Source: Streptomyces zaomyceticus
GTDB lineage: Bacteria; Actinomycetota; Actinomycetes; Streptomycetales; Streptomycetaceae
Reading direction: 5' to 3'
DNA length: 64,000 nt
Assembly (NCBI RefSeq): GCF_014656215.1
Contig: NZ_BNBZ01000006.1
Coordinates: 124,001 to 188,000, forward strand
The notes under the pieces were generated by a model. That model had not been told where the DNA came from. It did no database searches and worked only from the letters and a program-made list of their open reading frames with translations. The position numbers were made by a program, and so were the translations under genes. Position 1 is the stretch's first letter; every line of letters begins with the position of its first letter. Below are positions 17,317 to 26,616 of the stretch, in pieces.

Positions 17317-17784
17317 TCACACCAGGCAGAACTCGTTGCCCTCCGGGTCCTGGAGGACCACCGCGTAGTAGTCCATGCCGTTCGGCTCGTCCATCGAGTA
17401 CAGGATCGTCGCGCCGAGCGCCGTCAGACGGGCCACCTCGCCGTCCACCCGCTCGCGCCGCAGCGCGAGCGGGACGTCCCGGCCGCCGCCCACCTTGAGG
17501 TCGAGATGGACCCGGTTCTTGACGGTCTTCGGCTCGGGGACGCGCTGGAACCAGACCCGGGGGCCCACGCCCTTCGGGTCCACGATGGACTCCGGGAGCT
17601 CGCCGGCGTCCTCGCCCAGCTCGTCCTCGGGGACGCCGATCGCCTCCCAGTACGCACGCCAGCTGGCGTGCCCCTCGGGCGGCGGATCGGGGACGTACCG
17701 CAGGGCCTCCAGCCAGAACGGCACCAGCCGCTGGGGGTCGGCGCAGTCGATGGTCAGTTGCAGCGTCAGCTCGGGGCGTTCCAT
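17317..17784 (-). CDS. VOC-family (glyoxalase-like) protein
   Basis: This is a 155-residue vicinal-oxygen-chelate fold protein, a single module of the glyoxalase-like type. It has the family layout: an N-terminal LTIDCADPQRLVPFWLEAL strand-helix, a central NRVHLDLKVGGGRDV strand and a C-terminal YAVVLQDPEGNEFCLV strand with the conserved Glu. The substrate is unknown. A strong GGGAGG precedes the ATG. Confidence 0.87.
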   Translation of the reverse strand: MERPELTLQLTIDCADPQRLVPFWLEALRYVPDPPPEGHASWRAYWEAIGVPEDELGEDAGELPESIVDPKGVGPRVWFQRVPEPKTVKNRVHLDLKVGGGRDVPLALRRERVDGEVARLTALGATILYSMDEPNGMDYYAVVLQDPEGNEFCLV

Positions 17785-17927
17785 ACCGCGAGCCTCCCAG
17801 ACACCACTGACAGTCGACCGTTTCGAGCCAACAGGCCAGATTCGGTCCGCTGTTCGGGCATCCCTACCCGTCGGTCACCTGCTGGGGGAGAATCGGCGCG
17901 CACATGACGATCGAGGGGGACCCGTAC

Positions 17928-19301
17928 ATGGCCATCACCACCGGTACCGAAGCGCCCGAACTCGCGGGACTTCCGCTGCTCGGCTCCATGTTCGACCTCA
18001 AGAACGACTCCCTGGGCACCTTCCTGCGCGCCCAGCGCGAGCACGGCGACGTCGTCCGGATCACCGCCGGCCCGCCCGGGATCCGCGCCGTCGTCTACGG
18101 CGTCTTCTCCGCCGACGGCGCCCAGCAGGTCCTCGCCGGGGAATCGGCCAACTTCCGCAAGGACAACGCCTTCTACCAGGAGATCCGCGAGTCCTTCGGC
18201 AACGGACTGCTCACCAGCCAGGACGAGGACTACCTCCGCCAGCGCCGGCTCGTGCAGCCCCTCTTCACCCGCCGCCGCGTCGACGGCTACGCCTCCGCCG
18301 TCGCCGCCGAGATCACCACCCTCACCCAGGAGTGGCAGGACAGCGGCGCCGAATCCGTCGACGTCCTCCAGGAGATGGCCCGGTTCGCGTTGCGCGCCGT
18401 CGCCCGCATCCTGTTCGGCACGGACGTGGACGCCGCCGTCGAGATCGTCGAGAACAGCTTCCCCGACCTCGGCGCGTACGTGCTGCGCCGCGGCTACTCC
18501 CCGCTCAACGTGCCCCGCGACTGGCCCACCCCCGGCAACCGCCGCGCCGCCACCGTCCACCGGGCGCTGTACGAGGTGTGCGACCGCATCATCGCCGAGC
18601 GCCGGAGCTCGGGCGAGGCCCCCGGCGACGGCCAGGACCTCCTGACGCTCCTCGTGGAGGCCGAGAGCGCCGAGGACGGCAGCTTCGACGCGACCGAGCT
18701 GCGCGAGCAGGTCCTCGTCTTCCTGCTGGCCGGCCACGAGACGACCGCCACGTCCCTCGGCTTCGCCCTCCACCTCCTGGCCCTCCATCCGGAGGAGCGG
18801 AAGCGGGCCCACGAGGAGGTCGACCGGGTCCTCGCCGGCCGTACCCCCGGCGCCGACGACCTGGACGCCCTGCCCCATGTCACCCGCGTCCTCAAGGAGG
18901 CCATGCGGCTCTTCCCGGCAGCCCCGGTCATCGGGCGCCGCGCCGTCGCCGCCACGCAGGTCGGCGGTGTCACCGTCCCGGCCGGAGCGGACGTCATCGT
19001 CGCCCCCTGGGTCACCCACCGGCACCCGGACTACTGGGAGGACCCCGAGCGCTTCGACCCGGACCGCTTCACGCCCGAGGCGGAGGCCGCCCGGCCGCGG
19101 TACGCCTGGTTCCCCTTCGGCGGCGGGCCGCGCGCGTGCATCGGCCAGCACTTCTCGATGCTGGAGTCGGTGATCGCCCTGGCGATGATCCTTCAGCGGT
19201 ACGACCTGGAGGCCGTCGACACCGTGGTGCCCGTCGCGCCGGCGATCACCCTCCAGGCGGCCGGCCCGGCCCGCTGCCGCCTCACGCCCAGGACGGTGTA
19301 G
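17928..19301 (+). CDS. Cytochrome P450
   Basis: This is a haem monooxygenase of 457 residues. It shows the I-helix oxygen motif AGHETT, the ExxR motif (EAMR in LKEAMRLFP), an FDPDRF meander and the haem loop FGGGPRACIG with Cys404 as thiolate ligand. The sequence style (ESANFRKDNAFYQE, LTSQDEDYLRQRRLVQPLF) resembles P450s that act on fatty or sterol-like molecules, but the substrate cannot be assigned. I favour ATG 17928 with GAGGGGG at 17913-17919; ATG 17904 is in frame. No ferredoxin gene is adjacent. The mce operon further right is a possible functional link. Confidence 0.95.
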   Translation: MAITTGTEAPELAGLPLLGSMFDLKNDSLGTFLRAQREHGDVVRITAGPPGIRAVVYGVFSADGAQQVLAGESANFRKDNAFYQEIRESFGNGLLTSQDEDYLRQRRLVQPLFTRRRVDGYASAVAAEITTLTQEWQDSGAESVDVLQEMARFALRAVARILFGTDVDAAVEIVENSFPDLGAYVLRRGYSPLNVPRDWPTPGNRRAATVHRALYEVCDRIIAERRSSGEAPGDGQDLLTLLVEAESAEDGSFDATELREQVLVFLLAGHETTATSLGFALHLLALHPEERKRAHEEVDRVLAGRTPGADDLDALPHVTRVLKEAMRLFPAAPVIGRRAVAATQVGGVTVPAGADVIVAPWVTHRHPDYWEDPERFDPDRFTPEAEAARPRYAWFPFGGGPRACIGQHFSMLESVIALAMILQRYDLEAVDTVVPVAPAITLQAAGPARCRLTPRTV

Positions 19302-19320
19302 GCGGGCTTCCGTACGGCCG

Positions 19321-19351
19321 GGGCCGCGACGCGGGGAGGCGTACGCGGCCC
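19321..19351. terminator. Hairpin between the convergent P450 and PucR genes
   Basis: GGGCCGCG (19321-19328) pairs with CGCGGCCC (19344-19351) around a 15-base loop, in the 53-bp gap between the two stop codons. Confidence 0.55.
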
Positions 19352-19354
19352 GGC

Positions 19355-20563
19355 TCAGTCGTTCCGCTTCCCGCCGAGGTGGAGCGCGCGCAGGGCCGCT
19401 TCGAGGGCGAACCGGTGGTCGGGATCGAGGAGCCGGTCGCCGAAGTGGCTGTCCAGGTTCCGCAGCCGGTAGCGGACCGTCTGGGCGTGCACACCGAGCA
19501 TCTCGCCGACCTGCTCGGCGGGCGCCCGGGTGGAGATGTGGACGCGCAGGGTCTCGATCAGCCGGTCGCGCCGGGTGCCGGACAGCTCGTCGAGCGGGGC
19601 GAGTTCACGCTGGGCCAGCTGGGCCACCAGGGCCGTGTCGGAGAGCAGCCACAACGTTGTCAGGTGGTCCTCGCAGCGCACGAGGGGCGCGTCGGCGACG
19701 ATGCCGTCGTCGATGAGCTGGAGGACGCGCCGGGCCCAGCGGAGGGAGTGGGCGGCCTGGGCCGGCGGCACGGTCAGACCGACGACGGCGGGGGTGCCCG
19801 CCAGGGCGGAGCCGAGCATCGCGAGGCGGTCGGCGGTCAGCGGGCCGGGGATGAGCAGATAGGGCTGGGGAAGGCTGACGTCGGCGAGGACGTCCCGGTC
19901 GAGCCCCGCCTGGACGAGTTCGGCGAGCGGCGGGCGGAGGGCGACCAGGGTGCACTCGGCGGGGAGCTGCCAGGAGGCGTCCCGGCAGAGCTCGGCGATC
20001 GTCGCCCGGGGCAGCGGCGGGCCGGCGACGACCAGGTGGAGTAACTGTCTTCGCAGCGCGGCCACATCGGACACCGCGCGATTCTGGACCATGGCGTAGC
20101 CCTCGCGGGACAGGGCCTCCAGCTCGTCGACGTAGGCGAAGAGGGCGTCCGCGAAGGCGAGGATCAGGGTGGGGGAGAGGTTGTACGTACGTCCGATGAT
20201 CTTGGCCCGGCGCAGCGCGACGCGCGCGCCCAGGCGGTAGGCGCCCAGTAACGTGTCGAGGTCGCGGCCCTCGTAGGCCTCCACGCGGCCGAACTTGCGG
20301 AGCAGTTCGTCCCTGAGGGCCGAGTTCGTCCCGGGGTCGGCGACCCGCTCCACGAAGGCGGCGAGCGCCTGCTCCACGCCCTGGCGGATCGCGTCCGACT
20401 GGGGCCCGTTGAAGAGATGGGCGTACACGGGGTAGGTCCGCTGGACCTCCATGCCGATCTCCTTGATGAGGCCGGGGATCTCCGGCCTCATCAGGGCGGC
20501 GAACTCCCTGGGGAGCGGTTCGAGCGGTTCACCGATGTCCGGCGACTGGGTGATTGCGGGCAT
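19355..20563 (-). CDS. PucR-family transcriptional regulator containing two TTA codons
   Basis: This 402-residue regulator has an N-terminal sensor region (about 1-190), a GGDEF-like middle region and the PucR/CdaR C-terminal helix-turn-helix (MLGVHAQTVRYRLRNLDSHFGDRLLD, about 353-378). Codons 105 (20249-20251) and 174 (20042-20044) are TTA, the leucine codon read only by the bldA tRNA in Streptomyces. Translation is therefore likely tied to development. I found no other in-frame TTA while scanning the window. It is convergent with the P450 gene and upstream of the secreted-protein genes, so it could control either. Confidence 0.9.
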   Translation of the reverse strand: MPAITQSPDIGEPLEPLPREFAALMRPEIPGLIKEIGMEVQRTYPVYAHLFNGPQSDAIRQGVEQALAAFVERVADPGTNSALRDELLRKFGRVEAYEGRDLDTLLGAYRLGARVALRRAKIIGRTYNLSPTLILAFADALFAYVDELEALSREGYAMVQNRAVSDVAALRRQLLHLVVAGPPLPRATIAELCRDASWQLPAECTLVALRPPLAELVQAGLDRDVLADVSLPQPYLLIPGPLTADRLAMLGSALAGTPAVVGLTVPPAQAAHSLRWARRVLQLIDDGIVADAPLVRCEDHLTTLWLLSDTALVAQLAQRELAPLDELSGTRRDRLIETLRVHISTRAPAEQVGEMLGVHAQTVRYRLRNLDSHFGDRLLDPDHRFALEAALRALHLGGKRND

Positions 20564-20779
20564 GAACCGATCCCTTGCTCTCCTACGCGACCGGTGGGGG
20601 AGCGACGGTGCGGAGCCCCGCCTGGCGTGGTGGGCTCCGCCTTGGTCGTCTGGTGCGTACCAACGTGATCTGCTGAAGCTAGGTCACCTGCTGTGTGCTG
20701 TACACACGTTGAGCAAGAGTTGGCGTGCCGGAGGGGTACGCGCTTACCTAGTCGGCCGGGAATCGACCGTGAGTGGCTG

Positions 20780-21724
20780 TTACCGGACGGCCGAGTGCCA
20801 GTTCCGGGAGAGGGTCCTGCCCGCGTCGGGGGCGGCGAGACCGGGGGCGAAGAGGCCCGTCAGGTGGGTCTGGGTGTTGTTGAGGGTGAGGCTGTTCCTT
20901 CCGGCGGCGGAGGGCAGCCCCGTCTTGAGGTTGACGGCGGCGTCGATCAGGCCGAACCAGCCCAGGCCGCAGCCGCTGGCGCCGGGGACGGCGAAGGTCT
21001 TGTCGCTCTGGGTCGAGCCGAGGATGTTGAGGCGGCTCATGTCGCCCTCCTCGTTCGGGGAGCCGTCGCCGTTGAAGCGCTCCACGCCGAAGTCGGGCGA
21101 GGTGAGGTTGCTCGGGCGCAGGATGATCGGGTTCGCCTTCGTCCCGATGTAGCAGTTGCCGCCCAGGAACGGGTTCTCCAGGCGGATGCGGACCGGGATG
21201 GACACGATCGGCTTGTCCGTGAGGACACCCGCGATCTGGTCGAAGTCCGAGGGGGTGCCGACCGACTCCATGGTGGCGGTGATCTTGTTGAGCTTGGCGT
21301 CGGTCAGCTGCCGGCAGATGTCGCTGATGAACGGGATGTCGCTCGGACACATCAGACCGAGGAGGCCGCCGGGGACGGTGGCCGGGGCGGCGATGAGCGC
21401 ACCGCCGGCCGGGGCGGCCACGGTGCTGGTGCCGTCGGGGTTCTGGACGACGCCGATCTGGAGGTTGGTGCTGCCGGTCGGCACGGTGGTGTTGCCCAGC
21501 TTGATGGAGCCGCTGACGGAGTAGGACACGACGCACTGCGGCGACGTGTCGAGACCGTCCGAGGCGAGCATCCCGGCCGCGTCGACGGGGCAGCGGTTGG
21601 ACGGCGCCCAACTGCCTTTCAGCTGGGGGCCGGTGGCCGTCGCCGTCCCGATGGAGGCGAAGGCGCCGAGCGCGGTGAGGGCGGAGAGCGTGGCGAGGCG
21701 CCTGCGGGAGGAGGCGAGGGGCAT
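20780..21724 (-). CDS. Secreted protein of unknown function (314 aa)
   Basis: ATG 21724 has AAAGG about 8 bases upstream and gives a signal peptide (SRRRLATLSALTALGAFASIGTATA). The mature part contains six Cys in pairs, probable beta structure (CVVSYSVSGSIKLGNTTVP) and a conserved-looking LENPFLGGNCYIGTKANPI segment. I do not recognise a characterised family. It is the most distal of three secreted-protein genes that run away from the mce operon, which suggests a common cell-surface role. Confidence 0.8.
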   Translation of the reverse strand: MPLASSRRRLATLSALTALGAFASIGTATATGPQLKGSWAPSNRCPVDAAGMLASDGLDTSPQCVVSYSVSGSIKLGNTTVPTGSTNLQIGVVQNPDGTSTVAAPAGGALIAAPATVPGGLLGLMCPSDIPFISDICRQLTDAKLNKITATMESVGTPSDFDQIAGVLTDKPIVSIPVRIRLENPFLGGNCYIGTKANPIILRPSNLTSPDFGVERFNGDGSPNEEGDMSRLNILGSTQSDKTFAVPGASGCGLGWFGLIDAAVNLKTGLPSAAGRNSLTLNNTQTHLTGLFAPGLAAPDAGRTLSRNWHSAVR

Positions 21725-21744
21725 GACGGTGCCTTTCGTCGAGG

Positions 21745-21782
21745 GGGTGCGGGGGTGCGGGGGTGTGGTGAGGGTGCGGGGC
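21745..21782. repeat. G-rich short tandem repeat between secreted-protein genes
   Basis: On the + strand the stretch runs as repeated GGGGGTGC-like units with at least six runs of three or more G. It lies just upstream of the start of the 314-residue secreted protein gene. The G-rich strand could fold into a quadruplex. Confidence 0.5.
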
Positions 21783-21855
21783 GAGCGGTGGAGCGGGGAG
21801 GCGACGGACCGGGTGCGGGTCGGGTGCGGGCCGGGGGCGGCTCGGGGGCGCGGGC

Positions 21856-23490
21856 TCAGCGCTCGGGCTTGGGGACCACGTACGGCTGGCGGTCCGCGGT
21901 GCACTGGCCCTCGGTGGGCACCTCCACGCCCACCGCGCAGGTCTGGCCCTGGATCTGCCTGATGTGGTTGCCGGGGCCGGAGATGGCCGCGGTGAGGAGA
22001 CGGTCCAGGTTCTCGCCGCCGGCGCCGCAGCCCTTGAACGCGGGGACCGTCACCTCGCCGGTGAGCGGGCCGCCGCTGGTGAGGACGTAGCCGGTGGCGT
22101 CGGTGCCGTTGAGGAGCTGGCCCTTGCCGAGCAGCACCAGGTGGTCACCCGGGTACTTGGCGGGCTGGGGCTCGGGGGAGGCGAGGGGCTTGACCGTGCG
22201 GCAGCCGGGGCCGACGTCCAGCGGGGTGCCGTTGACCTCGACGTCGAGAACCCGCAGGACGAGGGGCACCCGGATGTACGTCTCCGCGATGTTGTCGGGG
22301 AAGACGAGGAGGACGTCCGACTCGACGATCAGAGGTCCCGCCTGTTCCAGCACCAGGGTCGCCGTGGTGGGCGCGAAGCCGAAGGTCAGGAAGGTGGACG
22401 TGAAGGGCGGGGACTGCTTGCGCCCCTGGTACAGGAGGGAGCCCTCCGACTTCTGGAGCAGGTGGATGCTTCCGTCCGGACGGAAGTCGATCACCGGCTC
22501 GCCCTGCTCGAGCTGGACGCAGGACACCGGGATGAGCGAGGCCCCGTCGAGCTTGCGCACATTGGAGTAGCCGGTGATGTACGCGGAGAGCGAGGTGGAG
22601 GTCGGTTTCTCGGTGACGCAGGGCGGCGCCTTCGGGCGGGCGGCGGCGCCGGGCGCGTTCCCGGTGGCCACCCTCGGGCCCTTGCCGGCGACCGAGGCGG
22701 ACGCCGGGTCCGGCGGCGCTCCGGCCGCTCCGCCCGCGGTCTCCCGGCCGCCCGGGGTCGACGGCTGCCCGGAGGGGGCGGCCGAGGACGAGGGGAAGGA
22801 GGCCGGGGACGAGGCGGGGGCGGTCGGGGGGGTGGACGGCGCGCCGGGACCCGGGGTGCCGGTGGAGCCCGGTGTGACGGGGATCCCGGCGAGCGTCCGG
22901 CCCTCCGCGTCCGGCCCGGGGACACAGCTGACGGAGAGGGACGCCGGACCGGTGGGCGTGCCGTCGGCCTTGCTCGGGGCGAGGCCGACGGCGAGGTTTC
23001 CGGCGGTGAGGGTCAGCTCGCCGGCGGTGCCCGTCGTGAGAGCGGGGACGTCGCCGGTGCTCGTGAGCGTGAGCGGCCCTTCGGCGGGGACGGCGGCCGG
23101 CTGGGCCGTGCCGAGCCATGTGACGTCCGTGCTCCCGCCGTTCTGGCCCACGCCGACCGTGAGCGTCGTCTCCATCCGTACCGTGGCGGCCTCGAGGGCG
23201 GTGAGCTCGGCCGCGACCGCGGCCGGGAGTTCCAGCGTCGTGCTGACGTCGGCCGCCTCGATCGTCTCGCCGACGGTCGCCCGGTCGGGGACGGTCGCCC
23301 TGATCCGTACCGTCGCGGTCTGCGGGCCCGAGGGCAGGGTGCAGAGGTAGGGGAGCCGGGCGTCGACCTCGTGCGAGCCCAGGGCCACGGCCGCCGCGGG
23401 GAGAAGGGGGGCGAGTGCCACGAGTGCGGCGATCGCCGCGCCGCGGGTCTGGGCGCGGGAGGGCCGCAGGGCGGCTCGCTGGCCTCTCAT
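21856..23490 (-). CDS. Secreted two-domain protein with Pro/Ser/Gly-rich linker (DUF6801-like N-domain)
   Basis: This is a 544-residue exported protein. A signal peptide ends near residue 37 (LLPAAAVALG). The first domain, about 40-195, starts DARLPYLCTLPSGPQTATVRIRA and resembles actinobacterial DUF6801-type secreted domains; this match is from memory and tentative. A flexible linker (about 195-275) precedes a second Cys-containing domain that ends in a charged VVPKPER tail. GGAG precedes the ATG by about 6 bases. It could be a wall-spanning lipid- or glycan-binding protein, but no activity can be named. Confidence 0.8.
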   Translation of the reverse strand: MRGQRAALRPSRAQTRGAAIAALVALAPLLPAAAVALGSHEVDARLPYLCTLPSGPQTATVRIRATVPDRATVGETIEAADVSTTLELPAAVAAELTALEAATVRMETTLTVGVGQNGGSTDVTWLGTAQPAAVPAEGPLTLTSTGDVPALTTGTAGELTLTAGNLAVGLAPSKADGTPTGPASLSVSCVPGPDAEGRTLAGIPVTPGSTGTPGPGAPSTPPTAPASSPASFPSSSAAPSGQPSTPGGRETAGGAAGAPPDPASASVAGKGPRVATGNAPGAAARPKAPPCVTEKPTSTSLSAYITGYSNVRKLDGASLIPVSCVQLEQGEPVIDFRPDGSIHLLQKSEGSLLYQGRKQSPPFTSTFLTFGFAPTTATLVLEQAGPLIVESDVLLVFPDNIAETYIRVPLVLRVLDVEVNGTPLDVGPGCRTVKPLASPEPQPAKYPGDHLVLLGKGQLLNGTDATGYVLTSGGPLTGEVTVPAFKGCGAGGENLDRLLTAAISGPGNHIRQIQGQTCAVGVEVPTEGQCTADRQPYVVPKPER

Positions 23491-23577
23491 CTGGTGCTCC
23501 GCTCGGATTGTGCGCGCGAGCGTCGGGTGCGCGGGCGCGAAGGGAAGACCGTCGGGGGCGCGGACGCCCCGTGTGCG

Positions 23578-23600
23578 CCCGGCCGGCGACCCCGGCCGGG
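23578..23600 (-). terminator. Terminator after the 211-aa secreted-protein gene
   Basis: CCCGGCCGG (23578-23586) pairs with CCGGCCGGG (23592-23600) around CGACC, 20 bp past the stop on the minus strand. Confidence 0.6.
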
Positions 23601-23620
23601 CGGACGCGGGTTCTCGCGCC

Positions 23621-24409
<789 letters not shown>

Positions 24410-24510
24410 CTAATTGCCTGTCAAGCGGGTGAGCGGTGGCCGGAATCGCCTTGGTTCCGTGGTGCGCAATGTCGACAATTATGATCGATCAGGGATGGCT
24501 GGATTAGGCG

Positions 24511-24530
24511 TTGCTCTCCCCGGTGACAAG
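24511..24530. promoter_or_regulatory. mce operator motif, copy A
   Basis: TTGCTCTCCCCGGTGACAAG matches the motif TTTGTC-TCCsnGGT-GACAAA with a weaker left arm. It is 32 bp (start to start) from copy B. Confidence 0.5.
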
Positions 24531-24542
24531 CGGCGAAATGGA

Positions 24543-24562
24543 ATTGTCTCCCGGCTGATAAA
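24543..24562. promoter_or_regulatory. mce operator motif, copy B
   Basis: ATTGTCTCCCGGCTGATAAA keeps both arms with one change in each and the TCC-start centre. Confidence 0.5.
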
Positions 24563-24676
24563 CGTCCGGCTGTCCCGCAGCTGGCATCGAAAACTCCGCA
24601 TCCGGTATTGCCGGAGGAGGTTACTCGGCCGTAACGTTCCCGGGGCGACGAGCAGAGTCGCAGGTCGGCCTGTCCG

Positions 24677-24696
24677 TGTGTCTCCGTGCAGACAAA
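24677..24696. promoter_or_regulatory. mce operator motif, copy C
   Basis: TGTGTCTCCGTGCAGACAAA shares TGTCTCCGTG-N2-GACAAA exactly with copy D, 33 bp away (start to start). Confidence 0.6.
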
Positions 24697-24709
24697 GTCG
24701 AACCCAGGC

Positions 24710-24729
24710 TTTGTCTCCGTGGTGACAAA
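24710..24729. promoter_or_regulatory. mce operator motif, copy D
   Basis: TTTGTCTCCGTGGTGACAAA has perfect 6-bp inverted arms (TTTGTC and GACAAA) around 8 bp and is the best copy. It ends 107 bp before the first mce-operon start codon. Confidence 0.65.
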
Positions 24730-24836
24730 TACAGAAGCGGATCAAGGATTTTGCGCCAAGCCTCTTGTCCAAGTGATCCGCACCGACTTAACGTGCGCCC
24801 GCGGCGCACCCCCGACGCACGCTTGCTGGAGGTGGG

Positions 24837-25850
24837 ATGGGAATCGAGGTAGTCGTTGAGGGGCTGACCATGTCCTTCGGCAAGCAGAATATCTGGCAGG
24901 ACGTGACCCTGACCTTGCCGGCCGGAGAGGTGAGCGTGATGCTCGGCCCTTCCGGAACCGGGAAGACGGTCTTCCTGAAATCGCTCATCGGTCTGCTCAA
25001 ACCCCAACAGGGCCGCGTTCTCATCAATGGTGTCGACATGGTGAGCAGCCCGGAACGGGACATCTACGAGACCCGGAAACTCTTCGGCCTGATGTTCCAG
25101 GACGGCGCCCTCTTCGGCTCCATGACCCTCTTCGACAACATCGCCTTCCCGCTGCGCGAGCACACCCGCAAGCGGGAGTCCGAGATCCGGCGCATCGTGA
25201 TGGAGCGGATCGAACTCGTCGGACTGCTGGGCGCGGAGGGAAAGCTCCCGGGCGAGATCAGCGGCGGCATGCGCAAGCGCGCCGGCCTGGCCCGGGCCCT
25301 GGTGCTCGACCCGCAGATCGTCCTCTGCGACGAACCGGACTCCGGGCTCGACCCCGTCCGCACCGCCTATCTGTCGCAGCTGCTCATCGACCTCAACGCG
25401 CGCATCGACGCGACGATGCTGATCGTCACCCACAACCTGGACATCGCCGCCACGGTCCCCGACAACATGGGGATGTTCTTCCGGCGCAGCCTCGTCACCT
25501 TCGGCCCGCGCGAGGTCCTCCTCACCAGCGACGAACCGGTCGTCACCCAGTTCCTCGCCGGCCGCCGAGAAGGCCCCATCGGCATGTCCGAGGAGAAGGA
25601 CGCCGCCCTGCTCGCCGCCGAGCTGGACAACCCCGCCGGCTACGCGACGGCGCCGCGCGTCATCGTCCCGCAGCTGGAACCCTCGCCCGGCCTCCCGCCG
25701 CGCGCGGCGGTCGGACGCCGCCGGGAGCGCGTCCTCGGCATGCTCGACCGTCTGCCGCGCGCCGCCCAGGCCGCCATCCGCGACACCTACGCCAGGGACG
25801 CGGCGTACACCCTGCCCCAGCGGGAGCGGATCACCGGGAGCGGCTCGTGA
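24837..25850 (+). CDS. mceG: Mce transporter ATPase (MceG/Mkl type)
   Basis: This is the cytoplasmic ATPase that powers the Mce lipid importer, 337 residues. It has Walker A GPSGTGKT (about 40-47), the Q-loop MFQDGALFGSMT, signature ISGGM, Walker B IVLCDEPDSGLDP and H-loop VTHN. The C-terminal extension of about 90 residues after the ATPase core is typical of actinobacterial MceG, where it binds regulators or permeases. GGAGG lies 4 bases before the ATG. It opens the operon, unlike in Mycobacterium where mceG is unlinked. Its stop overlaps the next start (GTGA). Confidence 0.96.
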   Translation: MGIEVVVEGLTMSFGKQNIWQDVTLTLPAGEVSVMLGPSGTGKTVFLKSLIGLLKPQQGRVLINGVDMVSSPERDIYETRKLFGLMFQDGALFGSMTLFDNIAFPLREHTRKRESEIRRIVMERIELVGLLGAEGKLPGEISGGMRKRAGLARALVLDPQIVLCDEPDSGLDPVRTAYLSQLLIDLNARIDATMLIVTHNLDIAATVPDNMGMFFRRSLVTFGPREVLLTSDEPVVTQFLAGRREGPIGMSEEKDAALLAAELDNPAGYATAPRVIVPQLEPSPGLPPRAAVGRRRERVLGMLDRLPRAAQAAIRDTYARDAAYTLPQRERITGSGS

Positions 25851-26611
25851 TCACCGGCGCGCTGCGGCAGACCGGCCGGCTCTTCGCCCTCGCCGCCGAG
25901 GTGGCCAGGGCCGTCTTCCGGCGCCCCTTCCAGTTCCGGGAGTTCATCGAGCAGTTCTGGTTCGTCGCCAGTGTGACGATCCTTCCGGCCGCGCTCGTCT
26001 CCATCCCGTTCGGCGCCGTGATCGCCCTCCAGGTCGGCTCGCTCACCCAGCAGTTGGGCGCCCAGTCCTTCACCGGCGGGGCCAGCGTCCTCGCCGTCAT
26101 CCAGCAGGCCAGCCCCCTCATCGTCGCCCTCCTGATCGCCGGCGCCGGCGGCTCCGCCATCTGCGCCGACCTCGGCTCCCGCAAGATCCGGGAGGAACTC
26201 GACGCGATGGAGGTGATGGGCGTCTCGCCGGTGCAGCGGCTGGTCGTCCCGCGCGTCCTGGCGACCATGGCGGTCGCCGTCCTGCTCAACGGGATGGTGT
26301 CCGTCGTCGGCACCCTCGGCGGCTACTTCTTCAACATCATCCTCCAGGGCGGCACCCCCGGCGCCTATCTCTCCAGCTTCTCCGCCCTCGCCCAGCTGCC
26401 CGACCTCTACATCAGCGAACTCAAGGCCCTGATCTTCGGGTTCATCGCCGGCATCGTCGCCGCCTACCGGGGACTCAACCCCCGCGGCGGCCCCAAGGGC
26501 GTCGGCGACGCGGTCAACCAGTCCGTCGTCATCACCTTCATGCTGCTGTTCTTCGTGAACATGGTGCTGACGGGCATCTACCTGCAGATCGTCCCGCCGA
26601 AGGGGGGCTGA
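25847..26611 (+). CDS. yrbEA: Mce permease, MlaE/YrbE family, first copy
   Basis: This is an integral membrane permease of the lipid importer, 254 residues with about five or six membrane segments. The MlaE core is clear: an N-terminal amphipathic helix (FREFIEQFWFVASVTI), the IGAGGSAICADLGSRKIREELDAMEVMGVSPVQRLVVPRVLA coupling region in broad outline, and the family C-terminus. GTG 25847 overlaps the mceG stop. It pairs with the second YrbE to form the transmembrane heterodimer. Confidence 0.96.
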   Translation: MITGALRQTGRLFALAAEVARAVFRRPFQFREFIEQFWFVASVTILPAALVSIPFGAVIALQVGSLTQQLGAQSFTGGASVLAVIQQASPLIVALLIAGAGGSAICADLGSRKIREELDAMEVMGVSPVQRLVVPRVLATMAVAVLLNGMVSVVGTLGGYFFNIILQGGTPGAYLSSFSALAQLPDLYISELKALIFGFIAGIVAAYRGLNPRGGPKGVGDAVNQSVVITFMLLFFVNMVLTGIYLQIVPPKGG

Positions 26612-26616
26612 GACCG

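Noticed and set aside
20693..20707. GTGTG-N5-CACAC upstream of the PucR gene as an operator
   Set aside because: Arms are only 5 bp of simple alternating sequence, and no second copy was found.
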